Positions 34,141 through 40,894 of a stretch of 64,000 bases of DNA are shown in pieces. Source of the stretch: Tepidimonas taiwanensis (GTDB taxonomy: Bacteria > Pseudomonadota > Gammaproteobacteria > Burkholderiales > Burkholderiaceae_C); NCBI RefSeq assembly GCF_020162115.1, contig NZ_CP083911.1, positions 1,736,001-1,800,000 of the forward strand, in the 5' to 3' direction. How positions within the stretch are numbered: position 1 is the stretch's first letter; the number at the start of each line of letters is the position of its first letter. The notes below the pieces were generated by a model. That model searched no databases. It saw nothing but the letters and a program-made list of their open reading frames with translations, and was not told where the DNA came from. Made by a program: the position numbers and the translations under genes.

Positions 34141-34713
34141 ATGTCCCCGCCGCTGCCCGATACCGACGCCTACCGGCTCGCCTTCGAACTCGCGCCCGTG
34201 GGGCTGGCGCTGTCGCGCCACCGCATCATGGTCGACTGCAACCAAGCCATGTGCGAGATGTTCGGCGCCAGCCGCGAGGAACTCGTCGGCCAGAGCTTTC
34301 GCATCCTCTACCCCAGCGCGGACGAGTTCGAGCGCATCGGCGAGCGTATCGCGCCCATCCTCAACGCCCACGGCCACTACAGCGACGAACGCATCATGCG
34401 CCGCGTCGGCGGGCGCCTGGCGGGCCAGACGTTCTGGTGTCACGTCAGCGGCCGGGCCCTGGACCGCACGGACCCCCACGCCGCCGGCATCTGGAGCTTC
34501 GAGGACGTCTCGGCGCGCCGCCCCGTCACCGCAGCGCTGACCGCGCGCGAGCGCGAGGTGGCCGCCCTCGTGATGAAAGGCCTGACCGCCAAACAGGCCG
34601 CCAAGGCGCTGGGCATCAGCCCCCGCACCGTCGAAATCTACCGCGCGCGCCTGATGCGCAAATTCCACGCCGCAAGCACGGTGGAACTGGTGCAAAAGCT
34701 GCTGCTCGGCTGA
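34141..34713 (+). CDS. PAS domain, LuxR-type HTH transcriptional regulator
   Basis: A protein of 190 residues: an N-terminal PAS domain (about 8-120; ELAPVGLALSRHRIMVDCNQAMCEMFG) and a C-terminal LuxR/FixJ helix-turn-helix (LTAREREVAALVMKGLTAKQAAKALGIS, about 132-188). There is no receiver domain. It probably senses a small ligand or redox signal and controls the divergent scoAB operon through the 34089-34108 palindrome; this is inference from position. No clear Shine-Dalgarno sequence. Confidence 0.82.
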   Translation: MSPPLPDTDAYRLAFELAPVGLALSRHRIMVDCNQAMCEMFGASREELVGQSFRILYPSADEFERIGERIAPILNAHGHYSDERIMRRVGGRLAGQTFWCHVSGRALDRTDPHAAGIWSFEDVSARRPVTAALTAREREVAALVMKGLTAKQAAKALGISPRTVEIYRARLMRKFHAASTVELVQKLLLG

Positions 34714-35096
34714 GGCCCCGACGTCCCAACGCCGCTGGTGCGTCCACCGACACAGCGGCGCTTGCGACACCCGATCATGCGCCCCATCGCCGCAGCCCTC
34801 AACACACACTCAAAGCGGCACGCGGTCTGCGCAGCACAAGGCCATGCAGTGCCACGACTTACGCACGCAATCCCCAATTCCCCAGGCTCTGTGGGCGACG
34901 CTGTGGATAAGCCGTGAAGCATACGGGGAAACCCGCATAAAGCAAGCCTTCCGTTAGATTGCCTATTTTTTAGACAAACAGGCACAACCTCCACAGTCCT
35001 CTGGCCGGTGCCACCCAGGCCCGTCGAGCGCGGCGACGCCCTTATAGTTATCGGTCACGCGTGAATATCCACCGCGCCGCCTCGCATGACACGGCC
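34714..35096. other. Intergenic region with a DnaA-box-like site and the ECF promoter
   Basis: No gene seen. TGTGGATAA at 34902-34910 is the complement of the perfect DnaA box TTATCCACA. Related CTGTGGG and CCTCCACAG half-sites lie at 34889 and 34990. An AT-rich stretch follows at 34936-34985. TATAGT at 35043-35048 may be the -10 for the sigma-factor gene. Confidence 0.45.
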
Positions 35097-35726
35097 ATGA
35101 ACCCCTCGCGCCCCACGACCGACGACCTCGCCGAGCTGCTCGCCCGAGTGGCGCTGGGCGACTCCCGAGCCTTTCAGCGTCTCTACGAGCGCAGCAGCGC
35201 GAAACTCATGGGACTGGTCGTGCGTATACAACCCCAGCGAGCCATTGCCGAGGAAGTGTTGCAAGAGACCTTTGTCGCCATTTGGCAACGTGCGGCTGAA
35301 TACCAAACCACGCTGGGCAACCCCATGACCTGGATGGGCTCCATCGCTCGTCACCGTGCCATCGACAGCCTGCGGCGCGACGCCGCTCGGCCTCAGGGGC
35401 ATCTCGTCCATCCTACCCCCGACGAGGACGGCGACGACGAAGCGATGCTGGCTTGGTGCGACCGCCTCGTGCCACAGGAACAAGCCATGGACGCCCACCA
35501 CCCCTGGCCCGACCGCGGTCGCCTGCAGGCCATCGAAACATGCCTGGGGCAGCTGCCCTCGGCCCAGCGACAAAGCGTCGTGCTGGCGTACATCCACGGC
35601 CTGACCCACGCGGAGCTGGCACAGCAATTGCGGGCCCCATTGGGCAGCGTCAAGACCTGGGTGCGACGCGGTCTGCAAGCCCTCAAAAACTGTTTGCAAG
35701 CCTTTGGCGGGGAGCGTGCACTGTGA
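35097..35726 (+). CDS. ECF-type RNA polymerase sigma factor
   Basis: A protein of 209 residues with region 2 (RLYERSSAKLMGLVVRI ... AEEVLQETFVAIWQ) and region 4 (LPSAQRQSVVLAYIHGLTHAELAQQL ... GSVKTWVRRGLQAL) of extracytoplasmic-function sigma factors, resembling the SigK/RpoE-like group paired with RskA anti-sigma factors. Start taken at ATG 35097; GTG 35061 would add 12 residues. Its stop overlaps the anti-sigma GTG. It likely controls its own operon and perhaps the genes that follow. Confidence 0.9.
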   Translation: MNPSRPTTDDLAELLARVALGDSRAFQRLYERSSAKLMGLVVRIQPQRAIAEEVLQETFVAIWQRAAEYQTTLGNPMTWMGSIARHRAIDSLRRDAARPQGHLVHPTPDEDGDDEAMLAWCDRLVPQEQAMDAHHPWPDRGRLQAIETCLGQLPSAQRQSVVLAYIHGLTHAELAQQLRAPLGSVKTWVRRGLQALKNCLQAFGGERAL

Positions 35727-36415
35727 ATATCCTGCACCCAGAGCGCGCCGAGGCGCTCGCCGCTGCATATGTTTTGGGAACGCTGCGCGGCCCCGCCCGC
35801 CGGCGGTTCGAAACCCTCATGGCCGCCCACCCATCGCTGCGCCAACACGTGCAGGCATGGGAAGCCCGACTGGCACCGCTGCAAGCCGTCGTTCCCGAAG
35901 AACCCGTGCCAACACGGGTGTGGAAGCGCATCGCCGCGCGCACGATCGAGCAACGACACACGCCGGCAGCGCGCCGTTGGCTCGACTGGCTGTGGCCTGC
36001 CTGGGCGCTGGCGAGCAGCGTCGCCGCCGCGTTGCTGTGGCTGCGCCACGATGCGCTCGATGCCGTCTCCACAGAACAGCTGGCCGTGCTCACCCCTGTT
36101 GATGCCAACGCCGTTCCTGCGCCCGAACAGCCCATCGTCGTCGCCATCATCGACGGCGGTCGGCGCTGGCGTGTGCTGGTATCAGCAGCACAGCGCCCAT
36201 CGGCGCAAAAAGACTGGGAACTGTGGGCCATCCCACGAGGCGGCGCCCCGATCTCGCTGGGCACTGTGGCAGCCGGCCGCCTCAACGACGTGGCCCCGCC
36301 GCCGCCCCAAATAGCGCTCGAGGCCCTGGCCGTCAGCTTGGAGCCGCGCGGCGGCTCGCCCACTGGGCAGCCCACGGGGCCAGTACGGTTTGTACACCCG
36401 CTGCAGCGCAGCTAA
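35723..36415 (+). CDS. Anti-sigma factor, RskA family
   Basis: A protein of 230 residues. The N-terminal part (HPERAEALAAAYVLGTLRGPARRRFETLM) is the sigma-binding anti-sigma domain without a zinc HxxxCxxC motif. One membrane segment lies at about 93-112 (WLWPAWALASSVAAALLWL), and the C-terminal RskA periplasmic domain includes KDWELWAIPRGGAPISLG. It would hold the ECF factor at the membrane until a periplasmic signal. The GTG start overlaps the sigma gene (GTGA). Confidence 0.88.
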   Translation: MNILHPERAEALAAAYVLGTLRGPARRRFETLMAAHPSLRQHVQAWEARLAPLQAVVPEEPVPTRVWKRIAARTIEQRHTPAARRWLDWLWPAWALASSVAAALLWLRHDALDAVSTEQLAVLTPVDANAVPAPEQPIVVAIIDGGRRWRVLVSAAQRPSAQKDWELWAIPRGGAPISLGTVAAGRLNDVAPPPPQIALEALAVSLEPRGGSPTGQPTGPVRFVHPLQRS

Positions 36416-36546
36416 ACGACAACCCACGCCTCAAGGCCACGGCCTCATCACGCATCCAATCCGACCTCGCGTGCGTATAGACCCACGACTGGCGCAACAC
36501 TGCCGCCAGTTTTGCTGACAACCCACTTGTGAGAGGAGAGACGGAA

Positions 36547-37215
36547 ATGCGTTACTCGTTGCGTGGACTCACCGCGACCGCTGCCATCGCGCTGCTCGCC
36601 CCCGTGGCGGCACAGGCACAAGACAAAAAGCCCCTGACCTTCGGTGAGCTGCAAACCATCCGAGTGATGGCGGGCGGCATGGTTGGCGAGGCGCTGGGAC
36701 AGGCCCTGGGTAAAAATATGTTGGGCATCATCGCCAACCGCTCCGCCATTTGCAGCACGCTCTCCGGCGGCGTGGGCAGCGGCTTTTTGCGCACCAACGC
36801 CAAAGGGGCCATCACCATGGAATCCATCCGCGAAGCAGTCGACGTCACCGCCGCGGTTGAGCGGATGCTGCCTGCCGACGCGCTCTACCTTGCGTTCGGC
36901 GGTGAGTGGAAAAAAGAAGACAACGTCGCGCTGCTGGAAAAAACACTGGAGGAGCTGGCCGTCAATCAATACAAAGGCACCATCGTCTTTCACGTCACCA
37001 CCTGGGCACAAAAGCAGCCGCAAGAAATCGCCGCCCGCAACCCGCGGGTGGCGGCGTACCTGCGCCAAGCCGACATCCGCGTGGGCACGCTCAACCTCGA
37101 CGCAAAAAAAGCCGTGCTCAACAAAGCCACGCTCGAGGGTGATCAGTGGAAGCTAACCCCCATCGGTGAAGTGCCGATGCGCGACGACTTGGTCGCGCTC
37201 TTCCGTCGCGCTTGA
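36547..37215 (+). CDS. Secreted protein of unknown function in an ECF cluster
   Basis: I do not recognise this protein of 222 residues. It has a clear Sec signal peptide (MRYSLRGLTATAAIALLAPVAAQA, cleavage near residue 25), then a soluble alpha/beta-like domain including a glycine-rich stretch (AGGMVGEALGQALGKNMLG) and a repeated-looking amphipathic region. One cysteine is present in the mature part. GAGGAGAG lies just before the ATG. It follows the sigma/anti-sigma pair by 131 bases and has its own terminator, so it may be the main target of that sigma factor. It is a periplasmic or surface protein by prediction. Confidence 0.7.
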   Translation: MRYSLRGLTATAAIALLAPVAAQAQDKKPLTFGELQTIRVMAGGMVGEALGQALGKNMLGIIANRSAICSTLSGGVGSGFLRTNAKGAITMESIREAVDVTAAVERMLPADALYLAFGGEWKKEDNVALLEKTLEELAVNQYKGTIVFHVTTWAQKQPQEIAARNPRVAAYLRQADIRVGTLNLDAKKAVLNKATLEGDQWKLTPIGEVPMRDDLVALFRRA

Positions 37216-37236
37216 CAAGACCCCTCAGCGACGGAC

Positions 37237-37270
37237 AACCCCCCGGCACACCACGTGTGTCGGGGGTTTT
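37237..37270 (+). terminator. Intrinsic terminator after the secreted-protein gene
   Basis: AACCCCCCGGCACAC pairs imperfectly with GTGTGTCGGGGGTT (one bulge, one G-T) and is followed by TTTTGCTTTT. It lies between the convergent secreted-protein and ferritin-like genes. Confidence 0.8.
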
Positions 37271-37312
37271 GCTTTTATGTGGCCGGGCCGACGCCCGGCC
37301 TAACCATCACGC

Positions 37313-37900
37313 TCAAGCGCCGAACGACAAAGCCCCCGCCGGCAACGGACGCCCCAGTGCCGACGTCAGCGCCGTGAAGTGCATCGTCTCATCCGCCGCC
37401 AAACGCGCCGCCACCTTGGCCAGCTCACGGTCTTGCATGGCCGGAATCACGCTGATATAGGCGTTCGTCGCCCCCAGCTCCAGCCGCGCCGCCAAATCCA
37501 GCACATCGGCTTGCGACTTGAGCGCGGCGGCGTTGAGCGCCTTGGCATACGCCTCCAGCGACTTCTCCGCCACGGGCTGCCCGCCCAACTTGCGAATGGT
37601 TGCGGCCAATGCGTCCCGATGCGCTTTGTGGTGGCTTTGGAATTGCACCGCTACCTCCAACACCGACTTTTGCAGCAGCCCGCTGTTGGCCCCGAGCTGA
37701 TACGCGGCGATCGCCTCGTGCTCCAGCCCCAGTGCCACATTGAGTATCTCCACGTCCTTGCTCGGCTGCGCCGCGTGTTGGGCGGCCAGCGCATCCCTGC
37801 CGGCCAACAGCGCCAGCGCCGCCAGCGACAACGTGGCACCACCGCCACGCAACACCCCACGCCGGGACGCATCCACCACCATCTTCTGGTTTGCCAACAT
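37313..37900 (-). CDS. Tat-exported ferritin-like domain protein
   Basis: A protein of 195 residues. A Tat-type signal (SRRGVLRGGGATLSLAALALLAG) is followed by a four-helix ferritin-like domain: LEHEAIAAYQLG, SHHKAHRDAL, LELGATNAYI and DETMHFTAL supply the Glu/His residues expected of a di-iron site. It matches the Ferritin_2-like family of exported proteins. Function is not established; iron or peroxide handling in the periplasm is plausible. GGAGAG lies before the ATG. It is convergent with the ECF-cluster secreted protein. Confidence 0.8.
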   Translation of the reverse strand: MLANQKMVVDASRRGVLRGGGATLSLAALALLAGRDALAAQHAAQPSKDVEILNVALGLEHEAIAAYQLGANSGLLQKSVLEVAVQFQSHHKAHRDALAATIRKLGGQPVAEKSLEAYAKALNAAALKSQADVLDLAARLELGATNAYISVIPAMQDRELAKVAARLAADETMHFTALTSALGRPLPAGALSFGA

Positions 37901-38074
37901 GCTGCTCTCTCCTGGTAAGACAACCACAACGTGCCCGCGCTCGATACCGAGCACCCCTTGCCGGCCCCGCGGCCGGCAACGTGTCATACGCAGGGAAGCC
38001 GCGCTTGGATGCAGCAAATGGTGCGCCTCGGCCACCCGAACCCGACGCTCGGGCCACGTCTTCCCATCGGTAAA

Positions 38075-38093
38075 GGGCTGCCCGTGGCAGCCC
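38075..38093 (-). terminator. Possible terminator after queF
   Basis: GGGCTGCC and GGCAGCCC form an eight-base perfect stem with a three-base loop, followed on the minus strand by TTTACCG. It lies 25 bases beyond the queF stop. Weak T-run. The remaining 37901-38117 gap shows nothing else. Confidence 0.45.
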
Positions 38094-38117
38094 GTCTTCC
38101 GAAAAAAGCAGGAACTG

Positions 38118-39005
38118 CTACTGCCGCGCGGTGCGCACGTTGGCGGGCGGCTGCTGCGGGTGGCTGGTGCGCCACGGGTTGATGTCCAGCCCGCCGCGGC
38201 GCGTGTAGCGCGCGTACACGCTCAGGCGCACCGGGCGGCAGCGCGTCCAGATGTCCATGAAGATGCGCTCCACGCACTGCTCGTGAAACTCCTGGTGCTG
38301 GCGAAAGCTCACCAGGTAGCGCAGCAGCCCTTCCTGGTCGATCGGCGCGCCGCTGTAGGCGATCTGGACGCTGCCCCAGTCCGGTTGCCCCGTGACCAGG
38401 CAGTTGCTCTTCAGCAAGTCGCTGGTCAGCACCTCCTGCACCGGCGGCTGGTCGTGATCCGCGCGCAGCAACTCCGGTGCCGGCTGGTAGTGCGTGCAGT
38501 CCACGTCCAGGCGGTCGAGGCTCAGGCCGCCCAGCGGCTGCACCGCCTCCTGCGACCATTCGGACGGGGTGCACAACCGAACGCCGATGCTGCCCGTGCG
38601 GTCGGCCCCGCGCCACAGCGCCTCGGTCAGGTCGGCGCGCAGCCGCTCGCGCACCGCCCGTGCATCGGCAAAGACCGTCTGGTTGTAGCTGTTGAGGTAG
38701 AGCTTGAACGACTTGCTCTCGATCAGATTCGGCGTCTCGGCGGGGATGGTGAAGTGCGCGATCGCGACCTGTGGCTTACCGCGCGGGTTGAGCCAGCTCA
38801 GCTCGAACGCCGTCCACAGGTCGGCGCCCGTAAACGGGGGCGTGCCGTCGATGCCGATCTCGACCCGCTTGGGCGCGCGCGGCAGCGGGCACAGCAGCGT
38901 CGGGTCATATTGGTCCACGTAGGCGCTCGCGCGGCCCAGCGGGGCCTGCGCCAGTTCGGGCAACGCAGCCGCCGCGGCGGCCGTCGGGGTCGGGTCGTTC
39001 GTCAT
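38118..39005 (-). CDS. queF: NADPH-dependent 7-cyano-7-deazaguanine reductase QueF
   Basis: A protein of 295 residues of the long, unimodular-fused (YqcD/QueF type II) form. It reduces preQ0 to preQ1 in queuosine tRNA modification. The motif ESKSFKLYLNSYNQT (96-110) and the catalytic Cys202 in LKSNCLVTGQPDWG, followed by the HEQCVERIF substrate-binding Glu/His region, are all present. It is the second gene after a 2OG-Fe(II) oxygenase, with an ATGA overlap. Confidence 0.94.
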   Translation of the reverse strand: MTNDPTPTAAAAAALPELAQAPLGRASAYVDQYDPTLLCPLPRAPKRVEIGIDGTPPFTGADLWTAFELSWLNPRGKPQVAIAHFTIPAETPNLIESKSFKLYLNSYNQTVFADARAVRERLRADLTEALWRGADRTGSIGVRLCTPSEWSQEAVQPLGGLSLDRLDVDCTHYQPAPELLRADHDQPPVQEVLTSDLLKSNCLVTGQPDWGSVQIAYSGAPIDQEGLLRYLVSFRQHQEFHEQCVERIFMDIWTRCRPVRLSVYARYTRRGGLDINPWRTSHPQQPPANVRTARQ

Positions 39006-39961
39006 CAGGGGGTGAACTCGCGTTCGCGCAACCATTTGGTGGCGACCCACTTTTCCCCCTCCAGCACGGGGGCGCCGCCGTGCAGCGTGCGGGTCGCCGG
39101 ATCCGGCCGATCGTACGCGAAGAACACCGCGTGCCCGCGCTGTGGCATCACCTCCAGCCCCACATCCGGAAACGTCGTGCCGCCCCCCCGTTCGGGTTCG
39201 TTGAGGTACATCACCAGCGTCGCGACGCGCTGGCCGCCGCGCTCGGTGATGCGGGCGGTGCCCGGCGCGCGGGGGTCGAAATAGTCGTAGTGCGGCCGGT
39301 ACTCCGCACCGGGCCGGTAACGCAGCACCTGCAGCCCCTCGCCGTTTTCCACCGGCCAGTGCACCAGGCGGCTCAGCCGTGCCTCGATGCGCTGGATCAG
39401 CGGCGACTCCCCGCGCCGGAAGAACATCCCGTCACTCGTGCGGTCCGCGTTGAGCTCCTCGCCACCCGTGGCGGTCTGCACGGTGCGCGAGCGCTTGAGC
39501 CGCGGCTCGGCAGCGCGCATAAGCGCCTCGCACTCCTCCTCCGACAGCAGGTTGCCCAGCACCACGAGGCGGGGCTGGCGCATGCTCACCAGGACGGTGA
39601 CGATGCGATCGCCGAGGTCGATCGCGCGCGGCGAGCCCGAGAGGTCGATGTAGGGCCGCGCCGGCGTCCCAGCCGAACGGCCATGGTGGGAGACCTGCCT
39701 GCTGGTGTCGGGGGACGTGCCCCGTGAGTTACTCCCAGCCTCGGGATGGGATACCCCGCCCTGCCGCTCCCCCGGGCGCGTGCCAACCGGCGCCCGCAGC
39801 GACGCCACGTGCGCCTCCATCACCTCCTCCATGGCCGTGAGTGCCACGGTCTCCTGCCAGCCGGCCTTGAGCATCGCCTGCAGGACCGACTCGGGCGTAC
39901 AGCCCGCCTGAGCCTGCTGGATGATCCACGCCCGCAATTCGTCGGTGATGCGTTGCGCCAT
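39005..39961 (-). CDS. Prolyl 4-hydroxylase-like 2-oxoglutarate/Fe(II) oxygenase
   Basis: A protein of 318 residues. The iron ligands are His224 and Asp226 in YRPHYDYFD and His294 in RTLHGGAPV; Lys304 in GEKWVATKW would bind 2-oxoglutarate. This is the P4H-alpha domain found in bacteria. The N-terminal 50 residues form a helical UBA-like segment (TDELRAWIIQQAQAGCTPESVL), joined by a low-complexity Gly/Ser/Pro linker (about 55-102) that looks disordered. The target protein or residue is unknown. The stop overlaps the queF ATG. Confidence 0.86.
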   Translation of the reverse strand: MAQRITDELRAWIIQQAQAGCTPESVLQAMLKAGWQETVALTAMEEVMEAHVASLRAPVGTRPGERQGGVSHPEAGSNSRGTSPDTSRQVSHHGRSAGTPARPYIDLSGSPRAIDLGDRIVTVLVSMRQPRLVVLGNLLSEEECEALMRAAEPRLKRSRTVQTATGGEELNADRTSDGMFFRRGESPLIQRIEARLSRLVHWPVENGEGLQVLRYRPGAEYRPHYDYFDPRAPGTARITERGGQRVATLVMYLNEPERGGGTTFPDVGLEVMPQRGHAVFFAYDRPDPATRTLHGGAPVLEGEKWVATKWLREREFTP

Positions 39962-40002
39962 CGGTCGTCCTCCCTGAAAGCCCGCGCGGACCGGCGCCTG
40001 TG

Positions 40003-40776
40003 CTAGCCGCGCTCGTCGCGCCGGAAGACCAGCCGGTCCGGCGCGGACGCGTCGGCCACGTAGCGGTAGCCCTCGGCATCAAAGCCTTGCAGCGCCGCCA
40101 CCTCGCGCACGCGGTGCTGCGCCGCCCAGCGTGTCATCAGCCCGCGCGCGCGCTTGGCCAGAAAGCTCACCACCTTGTAGCCCGTGCCGCGCCGCTCCTC
40201 GAACACGCACTGCACCACCTGCGCGCGCAGCGCACGCCGGTCCACCGCCTTGAAATACTCTTCGCTCGCCAGGTTGACGATGATGCCGTCGTCGGCGCTG
40301 GCGCGCTCGTCCAGGTATTGCGCGATGCGCGTACCCCAGAACTGGTACAGGTTGCGCCCGCGCGGGGTTTGCAGCCGCGTGCCCATCTCCAGCCGGTACG
40401 GCTGCATGCGGTCCAGCGGCCGCAACACGCCGTACAGGCCGCTCAGGATGCACACGTGCGCCTGCAGCCAGTCCCAATCGGCTTCCGTCAGGCTGCGCAC
40501 ATCCAGCCCCTCGTACACGTCACCGTTGAAGGCGAAGATCGCCGGGCGGCTGTTGTCGGGCGTGAACACCGGCTGCCACGCCTGATAGCGCGCCACGTTG
40601 AGCGCCGCCAGCGCGTCGCTCAAGTCCATCAGCTCCGCGATCTCCTGCGGCGACTTGGCGCGTAGCACCTCGATGAGCTGCGCCGCGTCCTCGACGAACA
40701 GCGGTTCGGTCGCCCGGTCCGTGGGCAGCGGGGTTTCGTAATCCAACGCTTTGGCGGGGGAGAGGATGAACAACAT
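40003..40776 (-). CDS. yaaA: Peroxide stress protein YaaA (DUF328)
   Basis: A protein of 257 residues beginning MLFILSPAKALDYETPLP, the family signature, with FNGDVYEGLD, LSGLYGVLRPLD and the closing region intact. YaaA lowers free iron and limits DNA damage during H2O2 stress in E. coli and has a DNA-binding fold. Start at 40776; an ATG nine bases upstream is possible. Divergent from the cas operon by 118 bases. Confidence 0.92.
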   Translation of the reverse strand: MLFILSPAKALDYETPLPTDRATEPLFVEDAAQLIEVLRAKSPQEIAELMDLSDALAALNVARYQAWQPVFTPDNSRPAIFAFNGDVYEGLDVRSLTEADWDWLQAHVCILSGLYGVLRPLDRMQPYRLEMGTRLQTPRGRNLYQFWGTRIAQYLDERASADDGIIVNLASEEYFKAVDRRALRAQVVQCVFEERRGTGYKVVSFLAKRARGLMTRWAAQHRVREVAALQGFDAEGYRYVADASAPDRLVFRRDERG

Positions 40777-40853
40777 GCCCCACATCGTAGCGCGAAAGCG
40801 TCAATGGAGGTAACGCCACGCCGGGGGCTAAATTTTTGAGCCACTGACGCGGG

Positions 40854-40859
40854 TAATAT
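40854..40859 (+). promoter_or_regulatory. Candidate -10 (TAATAT) of the cas operon
   Basis: TAATAT in an AT-rich patch (40826-40870) of the yaaA-cas3 gap, 35 bases before cas3. No good -35 at the right spacing. H-NS-type proteins, one of which is encoded at 12312-12623, silence cas promoters in enterobacteria; whether that happens here is unknown. Confidence 0.4.
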
Positions 40860-40894
40860 GCGAAATATTGCAGCACTTCCTGTCGGAGGGAGAG

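Noticed and set aside
40777..40894. An alternative start for cas3 upstream of 40895
   Set aside because: An in-frame codon at 40868 lies before the GGAGGGAG ribosome binding site, so it is untranslated leader.
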